From the NCBI RefSeq assembly GCF_022581195.2, contig NC_061463.1:8928001-8992000 (forward strand): a stretch of 64,000 nucleotides of DNA, read 5' to 3'. The stretch comes from Helicoverpa zea (lineage: Eukaryota > Arthropoda > Insecta > Lepidoptera > Noctuidae). The stretch's first letter is position 1. Each line of letters begins with the position of its first letter. The position numbers and the translations under genes are program-made. The notes beneath the pieces are model-generated. The model saw only the letters and a list, made by a program, of their open reading frames with translations. It was not told the origin of the DNA and did not search any database. Below are positions 1-12,112 of this stretch, piece after piece.

Positions 1-1681
1 GACAACAAAAATATGTATACTGAGATAAAAAACAAGTTGTCTGCAGATTTGCACTCTCTCTTCAGTTGAATACTTAGATATTCTTATACATTTTTGTTTT
101 TTATTCATAAAGTTACCCACCAACATCGCCTGGCTCCACATAATACTGGAACATATTACACAAATGGTCACACTCTGGCACCGGGGCCACGGTCCATATC
201 TTCTTACCCTGCACCTGGCCTTGCCACATCAATCTTGGTATATAGTCCAACTGTAAAAAGAAATATATTTGCTTATAATTTATGAAAATGTTTAACTAAG
301 TTTTAAAAAGGGATCTTATTTATCTGTACTAAGCTGGAGAGTTCTGTATGTTTGAATGTGAAAATGCCAGGACCTACTAGGCTGAATTAAAAAATTGCTT
401 TATCAATGATAAATTAACTAAATATTTGTATTTAGTTTGTTTTCTTGAATATACAGTTAAATTAATAAGAAATTTAATGTTCTAACATACATGCATCACA
501 GCTCCAATTTCAAATCCAAAGAAAACATTTTCAGTAGCTGGAAACTCAGCATCTTCAGGCAAAAACTCTGGAATGCTGTAATACTGTCTTACTTTTGCCA
601 ATATGTCTGGGTGGCAGTTACCCCTACAACAACAAAAAGAAGTTTAATTTTTACTTTCTTTTCAGACCATGTATAGCACATTGCTGAGCCAGGTTAAGTG
701 TAGAGAAGAGATTATTTGTTTTCAAAAAGTTTAAATATAAATGTACTATTTTATTAGATTTTATTTTCTTTCAGTTAGAATGCCAGCTATTGTGGTAGTA
801 TCTGTATATTTAACAAGAACAAAATTAAATAAGCAAATAAATACAATAATGAAATGTAGATTTTTTAAAAATTACAGAACGAATACTTTTTATGGCAATA
901 AAATACTTTTCATATTGATGGCTCCTTTGCGTAGTTGACAGGATTTGGGGAGATGCATTTACAGTTAGAGGTGATTGGCATTCAACAAACTTATTTGTAC
1001 TCACCATCCCACATACCATGGCTTCTGGCCATCCTCATTCCTGGCCCTAGCCTCAGGCATACTAAACACCTCTCTCAGACTAAACAGATCTGTCTTAAAG
1101 TTCAGAAACTGACATCCCTCCTCTAAACTCTCATAGCTGCCTTCAGTTTGCTCATACAGCCTCTTAAACATATTATAACTAAACTCTTTGGTTGCTCTCC
1201 AGTTTTTTATCGCATTCTTAACTATTATAGGCCTTGGTGTGTAAGCATAATTCTGAAAAAGGAAGGTGGATTTTAGTAATGAAAGATGTTTCAAAAAATG
1301 TATATTAATAGATAAACATCTTACAGCAAATTCTTTCCGCGTGACGTTCCACAATATAATTGGTTTCGTAACATTCTCACAATAGCTACAATCGGCGAGT
1401 GGCCGCGTCGCCTCCCACACTAAGTAATTACTAGGTAATAGACATCTGGCACTTAAAATACTGTTTAAAAAGCTAACGCTTAGCACTAATATTATGAAAG
1501 CCGATATAATTCCGGCAATAAGCTTCTTATTGGTCCTCTTACTTTCGATTTCATTAGAAAAATTACAAATATATTCATATTGCTTCAACAGCACCCCATC
1601 TAAGCCCCTCTCAATGGCTCTCTTCTGTAAATTACGTAGGCGCTTCTTTATCACTTTATTTTCATTGTTAAGTTCACGCAT
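1..1681 (-). CDS. Cupin/JmjC-like type II membrane protein (5' part; gene runs off the left edge)
   Basis: The likely role is a 2-oxoglutarate-dependent oxygenase-like (JmjC/cupin_8) protein anchored in a membrane; the substrate is unknown. Exons on the minus strand: 1681-1325, 1252-1005, 623-491 and 250 to about 117. All four join in frame; the 72-nt intron 1253-1324 has no stop, so it looks coding. The start ATG at 1681 has an in-frame TAG 21 nt upstream and no ATG between. Residues 1-53 are basic and charged. Residues 54-76 are one hydrophobic helix, so a signal anchor with a lumenal C-terminus is likely. The cupin part begins with RPIIVKNAIKNW, continues with PWYVGWGNCHPD, and contains MHLDYIPRLMWQGQ followed by GKKIW, where HLD fits the HxD metal-binding motif. 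The second metal histidine would lie beyond the edge. The left donor is ambiguous (GTGGGT or GTAACT). The fold assignment comes from motifs only. Confidence 0.72.
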
Positions 1682-2381
1682 TTTTTTATACTTAGGCTAT
1701 AAGACATATTCAGACTAATATTTTACGAGCTTTTATGAGATTTCCAGCTTTTAAATAATCACAACAATAAATAAATAAACGTCATTATCAGTCACGTCAC
1801 GACTGAAGTCAAAAACATCGTTCGAAAATCACGATTAGAAGAACACGTTACGATCACGTTTAACTGTAAATAGAAGATATTCTCGTTAAGACCACTGATT
1901 TGAACCAGTCATTAAAAAAAAACAATTTGTCCATGGTTTAGGGTGTACATAGTACTATTTAAAATTTCCCCTAAAACGATGCTTTGCCGATTGTGATTAA
2001 TTAATAAAACTTTTTATTTACCGCAAAATTATCACTTTGTGTTATCATTAATTGTTTAAAAGGTAATTCAACTCATTAAAAATACGACATATATAATATC
2101 CATGCAAACACACAACAGCAGTAATTCTTTTAATGAATTTCATGAGCCGTTCAAGATAGTTAAAGTTCGAGATTGGTCAGTATCTAAACTTAACGAATTG
2201 ATATTCGGTACCTCAAGCACATTTTGCAAAACCGAACCGAGCCGACTGATCTCTGCATTACCATGCATTGTGAGTAAATTTCTTCTATAATCTATATGGT
2301 ATCCCCATAACCTGACGCTGTCAAGTCAACGAACCGATGAACTTGGCGGTTTCACTATTAGTTTAGATAAAAACCCAAAAA
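1682..2381. promoter_or_regulatory. Divergent intergenic spacer between the cupin-like gene and Su(z)12
   Basis: This 700-bp spacer separates two head-to-head start codons and must hold both promoters. It is AT-rich and has no open reading frame with coding character. I see no clear TATA box at a useful distance from either ATG. Nothing repetitive is obvious. Confidence 0.5.
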
Positions 2382-5300
2382 ATGCCTCCCAAGAAGCGAG
2401 ATAAAGACAATGAAGCTAGTAAAAACTCCAAAATTGATCACTTACAAGCCGACCATGAGTTGTTTTTACAAGCATTCGAAAGTAAGTTAGAAGTCCGATG
2501 CTGTGTAAGAAAGCGTTTCCTGTGAATAATTTTGTATTAATTTTTATTCATAAACATTTTGCAGAGCCCACCCAAATATACAGATTTCTACGGACTCGCA
2601 ATATGCTTTCGGTAAGTGTAACGGCATTTGAATGGCGGCCTAATGCCGTGTAAACAAGTACTCTATGAACCTTTCTCTCGTTTTAGCCTATATTCCTGAA
2701 TAGAACATTGTCGTATATGAAGAGGCGGATGTCGCGGAGTAATAAAAGCCGTATAGGTTTTAAAGTGGATAGTTTGTTAGATAAAATCACATTGAAGAAG
2801 AGTACAGAGCTACAGCCAAATAGTTTGGGAGGTTACATGACTCTCACCTTCCTAGGATTCTATGATAAGAGCCTGGACGAGCCCAGAGACTACCAGGTCA
2901 AAGTGGAAACACTGCTGCTTAAAATATGCCATAAGAAGAGGAAAGAAAGCTCCTCAGCTATAGTTGAAGTATCTGTGAGTATATCTATCTATAGAACTGT
3001 TATGCTTTATTCATTAATCATGTCTATTACTGCTGTGCCATAATATCAGCCAACATAATTATGGTGGTTTTAGTCAGAATCCTCCAGTATTTTGTGTGGA
3101 CTGCTACACCAAATATCTGACTTTCTCTCAATCGAGGAAAAATAAAGAGTTTGCTATGTTATCTTCATAAATAATTCAAGACAGATAAAACAACATGTTA
3201 TTAACCTTTTGCACTGGACTTTAATGCATTATGCTATAATTATGTATATTGTTGTCAACACTTTGACACATGTATGAGTCTCAATGTTTAAGGAAAAAAC
3301 TATTTGTATGTAAATAATTAAGCTTTATACATACAAAGTATTGTCTATATATTTTCTTATAAATTATAAATATAAGGTATTCTTTCAAGCTGAGCAGAAC
3401 TACCATAATACATTCCTTTCTTAAATTGAGGAAAAAAGTTTTCATTTGTCATTTTATAAAAGCAGAAGATACTGAAATCATTTGCCTCTGCTGCATAAGT
3501 TTGCTTTTGTTCACTCACAAAATGTAGGTATAATACTGTAAGTAAGTAACAACTCTTTTTATAAAACAAGCATGTTGCTATGTGAAATGGCATGCCATAG
3601 TTAGTAAAACGTAATTAATTTATGTTTCTCCATTTCACCTTTCTTATGTCACATAATTATATTCCTAGGTTGGTAGCTGCTCCGTACCTCTAAACCCCTC
3701 AACATCAGAACCGCCCGCAATGGCATCAGCCGTCAGCATCTCCAGTGAGACATTTAGCCCATCGCAAGGCCCCAACGTAAAGTCCTACATGCTCATGTTA
3801 CGAGTAACAGTCACCAGGGCTTCGGGATCTAGTACTTCTAACGGTGCGGCTAGTTCTAGTGAAATTACAAACGGTGACTGTGATGGTAATGCTTTTTGTG
3901 TTTTGTTTTTTTATTATTTATGGTCCTATGAATGCTCCCTCCCATTTTTTGTGTAATTGTTGCATAGAATGCATGAATTAGTAATATCTATATCTCTGAA
4001 ATTTGTTCAGTGTCCGCATGTTTAGCTACTTAGCAGTTCAAAATCTAATCTAAACAAATGAACATTTCCTTCTAGAACCAGTAACCAAACGTCTGAAATC
4101 ATCATCGGATCTCAACTCGTCTAGTGACGGGAAATGGACAAAGTTCTACGGTAGTGAGCTAATAGTTTATGACAAACACAACAGATGTCTCCTTACTAAT
4201 GGAGAGTACGACCTCGTGTTGCACGACGCGTCGCCGGCAGGCCGGAGTGGGACCATCGCGAGATCACCACATAAAGCCCTCATGGCACAATGGGAAACTA
4301 TACCTAATGTGAGTTTACATCTTTATTAGAACTTCAAATTGTGTAATTTAATGAGTCTTATGATTTTTAAGATGAAGCTGCCAAACTGAACTGAGACTGT
4401 GTGGTGAAGAAAGAAAAATACAGATGCAACGAACAGCAAGTTTCAAATAAGTAATTACTTTAGCAAAAACTATAACTTAACTCACAACTTTACAGGAAAA
4501 TGATCTTCAAACCGAGGGGAATCCATTTGACATATTCAAAGTGAGGCCCCTTCTCAAACTGAAGCTTAGCTGGAGCCAGGAGCCGACCAATGGACTTGTG
4601 AACCGACCCAAGTTGTACCAGCAGACCAGTGAGAACGGCAAGAAGGATTCATGCTCCAGCAAGGATCGGCAGGCAGCTTCCAAATCTAGTAATAATGATA
4701 TTAAAAATGGTATAGTATTGTGTCAGTACATGTTTGTTCTTCATCCATCATGAGTTGACAAGGCCAACAAAACGACTGTAACTCTGCCCTACGTTATACT
4801 TAGAATAGAAGATAAAAGTGTAAATATTTATCAGCATCTTAGCACATCTTCTTGAACTGTTTGAGTTAATACTAGTTTCAAGCACCATTTTTTATTTGAC
4901 CTCTCATTTAAGTTTGCTCATAATTATATCACACTTTATTTATTAGCCTTAATGCTAAAGCGACTGTTCCCTACATTACTATAGAATTTTCAGAATAATT
5001 ATTTCAATTTCAGGAGACAAATCCAAACTGGATGGTACGGACGGAGAATCAAAGCGTCAGCAGATAATCTACCAGTTCTTGTACAACAATAACTCGCGAC
5101 AACAGACGGAGGCCTGTGACGACCTGCACTGTCCGTGGTGCTCGCTCGACTGCGGGACGTTGTACTCCTTGCTCAAACACCTCAAGCTGTGTCATTCTAG
5201 ATTCAACTTTACGTATTTTGTGAGTATCAGCAGAGATTTGATAGTCTATCTATAGTATGCTTTACTGTTTTAGTGTATTTTGTAATTAGAAATGGATTAC

Positions 5301-6568
5301 TCTTGCTTGCGAATCTACTTTATTTTGATGGTTACTGATAGGTAATTTCTAAAAGTTTTTTTTGTGTACTAGTTCTGTGCAGCTAACTAAATATTGATGC
5401 TACCCGGTATCTTGTGACTTATATGTAGGTAATTTCCTTTCCACAAGTTCATATGAAATCCATATCTACAACAAACTCATTTCTATTCTCTTATCGTCAG
5501 CCAATCCCCGGCGGCGCTCGCATCGACGTATCAATAAACGAGTTATACGATGGATCGTACACGGGGTCCCCGCACGACCTGATCGCGGCACAGGGCCGGG
5601 GCGGGGGCCCGGCGGCCACGGCACCGGGCGGGGGGCCCGCGGGCCCACGGGCGGGGCCCACACGTCGCACGGAGCTCACACACGTGTTGGTGTGGCGAGC
5701 GCGGCCTAGACGTCGCCCCATCAGACATTCCCTGGCAGAGTTCTTGGAACTTGATGATGCAGATATTGTTGATGCTCAGCGGCCGTATCTTACGGGGCAT
5801 AACAGGTTCGTAATATAATTTTTGGCTTTTAATTTTTTTCATAAGTTCATAATTCGAGATTTGATTTTGTACTCGTATAAAGTTATTTTACCTACTCAGG
5901 GATAAAGTAGCATTTTCATATATTAAGAATTGGTCTAGTAGTTAGGACCAATACACAAAAATATAAATATTTCTTGTCAACATTAGTGTAAACAAAAATT
6001 AATCTTCATCTATGCTTGTTTCAGATTATACCACCACACGATCACATGCCTCCCCGTATATCCAAACGAGTTAGACATCGACTCAGAAAGCGAGACAGAC
6101 CCGCTGTGGCTGCAACAGAAGACCATGATGATGATAGACGAGTTCACAGATGTAAACGAGGGAGAGAAAGAACTCATGAAGATGTGGAACCTACACGTCA
6201 TGAAGTACAACTACGTAGGCGACTGTCAGATACCCATCGCCTGTCAGATGTTCCTACAGATGCGGGGAAAGGAGTTACTAGAGAAGAATTTGTATAGGAA
6301 TTTTGTGTTGCACATGTGTTCGTTGCACGACTTTGGGTTGTTGAGTCCTGTGGCGTTGTACCAGACGGTGCAGCTGTTGAATCAGATGTTAGCGGACAAT
6401 GGTGAGGCGAAGGAGAAGATGCGCGAGTCGCTGCGGGCGGCGCGCGAGCAGTGGCGCCTCACGCGGCGCGACGAGCCGCGCGGGGACGCCACGCCGCGCC
6501 GCAAGCCGCCGCGGCAGGCGCCCGGCCGCAAGCGGGCCTCGCTCTCCGATAGAAACACTTCTGTGTAA
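2382..6568 (+). CDS. Su(z)12: Polycomb protein Su(z)12 (PRC2 subunit)
   Basis: SUZ12 is a core subunit of Polycomb repressive complex 2. It stabilises the E(z)/EZH2 methyltransferase that places H3K27me3, and acts in the nucleus. Nine exons: 2382-2481, 2565-2611, 2687-2974, 3669-3885, 4076-4308, 4496-4709, 5014-5219, 5501-5805, 6025-6568; they give 717 codons plus stop, similar to vertebrate SUZ12. Diagnostic stretches are QADHELFLQAFE near the N-terminus, CHKKRK, the C2H2 finger (CPWC ... HLKLCH, about residues 407-430), ARIDVSINE after it, and the VEFS box (about 565-640: DEFTDVNEGEKELMKMWNLH, then FVLHMCSLHDFGLLSP). Exon 8 carries a Gly/Ala/Pro-rich GC-rich insert between ARIDVSINE and LTHVLVWR. 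The last 60 residues are Arg-rich. The exon 8 donor is the unusual GTTCGT, forced by the frame of GHNR-LYHH. AATAAA signals lie at 7489-7494 and 7659-7664. Confidence 0.96.
5560..5690 (+). repeat. GC-rich Gly/Ala/Pro low-complexity insert in Su(z)12 exon 8
   Basis: Within an otherwise AT-rich locus this stretch is almost pure G and C. It encodes Gly/Pro/Ala/Arg runs such as GRGGGPAATAPGGGPAG. In the family pattern I know, the sequence after SINE-YDGSY-G-P is short before the TH-LV motif, so this is a lineage-specific expansion of a loop between the zinc finger and the VEFS box. Confidence 0.7.
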
Positions 6569-7004
6569 CTCATACTGTGTTCACTTTACTCTTTAAACCA
6601 GTTGCACACGTGTTGTGTACGGAATCTATAATTCGCGTATCTAAATACAACAGTGACTCAGAAAATCGCGCAAGTCGCCGCCATTTTGGCGACAAATTAC
6701 GAATACGATGCATACCGTGTGTGATTGGCCTTATTTATTATTAGTGCAGACGCTACAGGGAATTGAGTGTGCAGAATATAGGCATGTTTAACTTTTTCTT
6801 TACAAAAAAATCATTTCCATTCCGGCAACATTCAGAATCATGCGTGCTTTTCCCAGATCAAAACCATACACAGCGGTCGTTATATTTTGCAAACCCAGTT
6901 CCCTAACTCTTGTACTAAATAGACTGGAGTCTATCCGGCCGCCAACAGTACAACCTCGCTGCGTTTCAACGCAAGAGACCTGGCGAGCTCGAACTCTTAC
7001 TGCA

Positions 7005-7123
7005 GGTTTCAATAGCCTATCGTTAATTTCCTAACTAGAGATTGGATTTTGACATTAGTCCCATACAACCATTATCAAATTCATATTCCTAGTAAGGAAA
7101 TCCATGGATAGGCTATTGAAATC
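7005..7123. repeat. Short imperfect inverted repeat (foldback)
   Basis: The left arm, about 7005-7037, contains TTTCAATAGCCTATC then TTTCCTAACTAG. The right arm, about 7088-7123, is its imperfect reverse complement. The loop is about 50 nt. It lies in the Su(z)12 3' region and could be a tiny MITE remnant or an RNA hairpin. Confidence 0.5.
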
Positions 7124-8359
7124 CGCCGTCAGTCTATACGAATCGGTAGAACAAATTTTCTCTTTCACGTTTTATGCATAATTTTTAATTGACGTGGCGC
7201 CATATCATTGAAAAGCGTCGTTTTAATAACAAAAATTATCTCTTGTGATTAGGTGATTAGTTTCGTTACTGCCCAGTTATGGTGTTTTAGTTATATAAGT
7301 GTCCATTTAATGGATGTTAGTTAAGTTCTAAATTATGACGTATGATAGTTCCCTCTTGTTCTGATGTTGATCTCGCGGCCCCAAGCTCCCTGACGCAGCA
7401 CATTGGCACTCGACACTACTCTCCCTTAGACTGAATACACGCTATGAAAACCTTGCCACAGTATTTTAGTTCATATAACGTTATAATTAATAAATTATAG
7501 TCGATTGAATTTTGTCATAGAGTATTATGTAATGTAAACTCGAGAAAATATCAAATTAGCTTCACTAGATTTTGGGTTATTAATAGCATAGCATTTTTAT
7601 AGCACTAAACCAAATCCTACTTAATTTACTATTCCGAAATGTTCCAGTATTGGTTTCCAATAAAATAAGATAATGCGCAACAATATGAAACTGATTCTAA
7701 TTTGAAGCAGTGCCTTGCTCTTCAAATAGTGTTTAGACCTATTATACACACAAACAGTAAAATGTAAGCCTAACAGGATAATCATTAGCAGACTGATCGA
7801 CAAATATACAAAATCACAATAATTTGTTGACAATCACTAGCTTAATTATTTAATTAGGATAAAATTTTAATTGGAATACGAAACAATGACGAAATGGAAG
7901 AATATTGTGCAAAGTGTTTGTTTTGGCATGAATTTCTAAAGAAGACTGCAGGGTTGCAATGCCTTACTCGTCTCAATTTACTCTACTGACGCGATTCTCA
8001 CATGAATGATCTTAGGTATATTGTCATCAAAGTGTTCACAACTATAATTAAGTAAAATCAATTTATCGTTCGCATTCAACTCATGATGTTCATCATAATA
8101 TTTCCGTACTAGACTGCTAAACCTAGTAATAATGATATACAACTCAATATTTCTTACATTTAATAGTTATGTTAATATAATTCCATTTTGCAGTGCTGAC
8201 TTGAACGACACATATTTTGTTATTTTTATATTGTTCCATTTTAAGTATGTATATGTTCAGTAAATAGTACTTATGATGAAATGAATTATAATAATTATTT
8301 TCAAATACTTATCTTTTATTACACCTCCATGCTACCTCCCTGTATGTAAAATTTTTATA

Positions 8360-8582
8360 GTTCGGCCATTCAGAGAATGCGTTCCTGACACGTCGCGATT
8401 GAACTGACGACGTAATAACATTCATTGATTATTGATATAATAATGTTGTTTTAATGCTCCTCAATTGTTAAAACGGTAAACAACCAGCAAAAATATTTTT
8501 ATCGTAACTGCAACGCCATTGCAAAGTTACGTCGTCAGTTCAATCGCGACGTGTCAGGAACGCATTCTCTGAATGGCCGAAC
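8360..8582. mobile_element. MITE with perfect 56-bp terminal inverted repeats
   Basis: The left arm 8360-8415 begins GTTCGGCCATTCAGAGAATG. Its exact reverse complement occupies 8527-8582, leaving a 111-bp AT-rich centre. TATA flanks both ends (8356-8359 and 8583-8586), so the target duplication is TATA or TA. There is no coding capacity. The perfect arms suggest recent insertion. I cannot assign the superfamily. Confidence 0.85.
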
Positions 8583-8790
8583 TATAGCGGAAAATGACGC
8601 GAAAGTGAGCCTCTTTTCTTGTTCACCATAGCCTACAGTAGAAAGAGGTCTCGATAAAAAAAGGTTTTTGCTTACAAAATGGCCTCATAGCTGAAAAAGA
8701 TATTAAAATTAGAACTGTCAAGGGTAACCAAATAAAGAAAAAATGGAAAGCCATTTGACAAAGTTCACAAACTGAAATTTGTTGTTAAAT

Positions 8791-11768
8791 ATGTCACATT
8801 CGAGGAATGCACACAAATTAACTGATAAAAGTAGAACAGACATTCAGGCAACCGACAGAAATGAGGTCGAAGGTAAGCATGGGCTCGAGTCTGCGTGTCT
8901 CGCTATGTGCTGTATTTGTCAAGTGATTCACTGATATGTTTATTTGTAGGACAAGTTATAAGTTGTAATGCCACCGAGAGCTGCACGTACGCTGGTCTGT
9001 ATATGTCTGATACTAAAGTAGTTGAGTTTGGACGGTTAGCTACTTGCCAAGAATAACACCACATCGATAGCTTTGAGTAACTCCAGATCCTTTAAAATGC
9101 ATCGAAAAAGCACTTGGGCTTCGTTCAAACTTTTCTGTTCAAATTGCATTCAAAAATACAGTTTCGTTAACCTCATACCGAGTTCCGTTTCAGTGACTGT
9201 TTCAAAGAAACCATCCCCGTCGAGCGAGGAAGGTGCCTTGTGTTCTGGACAAAAGTCTTTCATAAGTATACATTCAACCGACCAGTTGTGTCAAGTGGCC
9301 GACGTGGACAATCCCTCGAATCTCGAAGAGTGTAACGTGGAAGTTCTCAGCCTCAATGAAGTATTCCCATCGACGTCAGAAGAGAGCCTGTCGAATGAAG
9401 ATGACTCTCCTGTTCAGCGAAAGCAAAAAAACGCCAACAAAAATAAGGCAACAATACAAAAGTGTCAATCGGAAAGCGCAGAGAAGTCGTCTTACTTGCC
9501 GACGAACAGCAAGTCGTCGACGGGGTCGCGCACGAAGGAACCCGTCGAAGGGCAACCCTCGGTCTATTCTGACTTCGACATACCTAAAAATACATTGTAC
9601 GTGGTTGGAAGCAATCCCGGGGAACCGAAAATGTCGTATCCCGACCCCCCGAAGAAAATATCAAAGACGGTAACTAACTACCTAAACAGAATCGATTAGC
9701 GCTAGCTACTAAATGAATGTTTTTTTAGGCCTACAAACCAAATCCATGTTTGCAAGCTCCTTCGTTCTGTGAAGATTATAAAAGACTTAATACAATGTTC
9801 ACTTGATCGCAGTCCATTTCTGGAAAATCACCACTGAATAAGTAATTTACTAGAACTTCTTATTTCTAATTTGAATACTTTCCTCATTCAGTGCAATACG
9901 TAGATAGTACCTGCCTAACTTCGCTTTCATCAGGCCACGTTACTTCCAAATACCGTTGTATTAGCGCACCTTTGTATTCCAGATGAAAAAGTTTCTGCGC
10001 AACATAGATAAGCACAAGAACGAGCAGAACATCAAGAGCAGCGAGAAGGCCATCAGTAAGCTGACGACGATGCGAGGCATCCTGAAGGATGGGCGCTGCG
10101 GCCCCGAGTGCACCGGGGACTCGTCCGTGCAGGGCGCCGACGAATACAATACTGGTGAGAACGTTAAACTAGAAATGTCTTCAAGACATTCGTCATGACA
10201 TACTAAAACAAGTTTGAAAACCTTCGACTGTAGTATCTAGGCACACGACAGTGTGTCCGCCAAGTTCGAGCAAAAAAAGCGACACACCGGCCGTGGGTTA
10301 TATTACACGAACCATTTCGGGCCAAATTCGACCCCCCTATAACTCAAAATCTATTTTATTTACACATTTCAAATTTCTAGTATCTGTTGAGACCCCCTCA
10401 CTTATCTAAAATACAAAATTTCATTAATATACCTATTGTAGGTCTTGAGATATTGACGTCAGAAAATCGCTATTTTTACTATACACTCACTGACTGACTC
10501 ACTGATTCACTGACTCACTCATCAAAAACCTAGACCACTTCCAATGGTCGTATTGACTTGAAATTTGGCATGGAGGTAGGTCTTTATGTCAAGGTAAAGG
10601 AAAAAATCTGAAAATGGCCAAGTGTGAGTCGGTTTAAAAATAATGAAGGTGTAAAATACCCAGTGTAAATTTATACCCCTAAGGAACTAAAACGAACTAA
10701 ATTTATCTATATTTATATAATATATCTTCGAATGGTCGTACCGATCTGAAATTCGTTACAAAGGTTTGTATTTAGTCAAAGTAAAAATCTGAAAACGGCC
10801 AAGTGTGAGTCACTTTCGAAAATAACGAATGTGTAACTTTGATCCACGAACATAATATATGATAACATGTCATGTCAGTCAGTTGGTAAATCTAGTCCAT
10901 TTAGTTAATCTAGTTCATTTCTTTGTAAGAAGCATAGTGCATATTCAAAAATCTGAAAGATAGTATAAATGAGACATTTCCTTAACTAACTTAATCATTA
11001 GAAAAAAAATAAAATAAACAACCTTACAAAAATAAATGAAATCCCACCCAAAACAAAAATGTGAAAGGCTGCCAAGTTCGATAATATGGAAATCCTTCGC
11101 CTATAAAAGAAGTGAGATCTGAATAAGTACCAAGTTCCATACACATACCTCAGTTAAAAATAGTTACTTTTTAATAATGTTACTTGGCAAGTTTTAATAG
11201 AAAATTAAATACTTGATTCATTGCGTTTAGTAGGTTTATAAGAAGGTGTGTGAAAACTTGCCAAGTAACATCATTAAAAAGTAACTATTTTTAACTGAGG
11301 TATGTGTATGGAACTTGGTACTTATTCAGATCTCACTTCTTTTATAGGCGAAGGATTTCCATATTATCGAACTTGGCAGCCCTTCACATTTTTGTTTTGG
11401 GTGGGATCTACCTACACTGTAGCCTACTAGCAACTAAGTACCTAGTCAGTAACTTCAAGAGACTACCTTTCCATCCCCAAATAAGTGTTTTTACTTTGTA
11501 TCTGACACAGTGTAACGAAATGCGCTTGTCCACAGATCTACTACCATTCTCAATGGACTTTGTTCCGCATACAAACTACGGTAAGCAAAACCCAGACAAA
11601 AACGTGACTTTCAACACGCAAGTGGTGATCATCCACTTCACGGGCGACCTGTGCGTTGGGCAGAGCGTCGAGACCCTCAGCAAGGAGAAGGACCAGCAGG
11701 CGCGAAACTCCGAACTCAGAAAAACCTTTCTCACCAAATACAACGAATTTTGGCCCACACAGAAATAA
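8791..11768 (+). CDS. Uncharacterised Ser-rich protein, about 361 aa
   Basis: I do not recognise this protein. The proposed exons are 8791-8872, 9071-9669, 9983-10154 and 11536-11768. Junctions 2-3 (ACG|GTAACT to CAG|ATG) and 3-4 (ACTG|GTGAGA to ACAG|AT) have good sites and keep one frame to a stop at 11768. Exon 1 to 2 is uncertain, because the acceptor at 9070 lacks a pyrimidine tract; translation might instead start at ATG 9097. The product is rich in Ser, Lys, Asn and Glu. A hydrophilic, probably disordered middle (SPSSEEG, STSEESLSNEDDSP) is followed by a basic helical stretch (MKKFLRNIDKHKNEQN) and a more ordered C-terminus (VVIIHFTGDLCVGQSVETLS). There is no signal peptide or membrane segment. 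The last intron (10155-11535) contains a 1.17-kb transposable element. AATAAA is at 12016-12021. Confidence 0.55.
10237..11406 (+). mobile_element. Non-coding hairpin-ended transposable element, copy 1
   Basis: This is the same element as 23178-24235, in the opposite orientation. It starts CTAGGCACACGACAGTGTG. It carries a Tc-like simple stretch of TGACTGACTCACTGA repeats near 10490-10530 and ends with a long inverted repeat: arm 11042-11197 against arm 11250-11406, starting TCCCACCCAAAACAAAAATG and ending with its complement. It sits in the last intron of the unrecognised gene. No target duplication is visible for this copy, and it has no coding capacity. Confidence 0.8.
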
Positions 11769-12112
11769 TGTTAAGTCTAGATTATAATTTCAGAAGTTTG
11801 TCTTAGTGAGATTATTATCGCCGTATCATTAGGAAAGTTCGAACAAAAACATGGTATAAGTTATTGGAAACGTTTTATATTTATACACAATATATTTGTA
11901 CGCTGTTGAAATTTATTAAGTTGCGTTTTGTCTGACGTTTATTTATTCAAATCTGATCTATTAGTTTGCTTACTTTGTAGCTCTGAATTGTGTGACATTC
12001 GGGAAACCAAATTGAAATAAAGATATACTAATTAGAGAGAGAGTGTTTTTAATAAAACAGCTGTTTATCATCAAAAATAAGAATTTAATTGTGCTAAATT
12101 GTTTTAGATTAA

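Larger units (their letters stand above)
6569..8790. other. Su(z)12 3' UTR and intergenic region
   Basis: This AT-rich stretch holds the Su(z)12 3' end with two AATAAA signals (7489-7494, 7659-7664), a small imperfect foldback (7005-7123) and a MITE (8360-8582). The small open frames here show no coding character. Confidence 0.6.

Noticed and set aside
5466..5842. Minus-strand open frames over Su(z)12 exon 8
   Set aside because: They are shadows created by GC-rich low-complexity coding sequence on the plus strand.
8950..9056. An alternative exon 2 of the unknown gene (G|GACAAGTT...)
   Set aside because: It has a good acceptor and joins exon 1 in frame, but it reaches a stop (TAA 9054-9056) with no convincing donor before it. 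It could be an alternative short end; I kept the acceptor at 9070 with low confidence.
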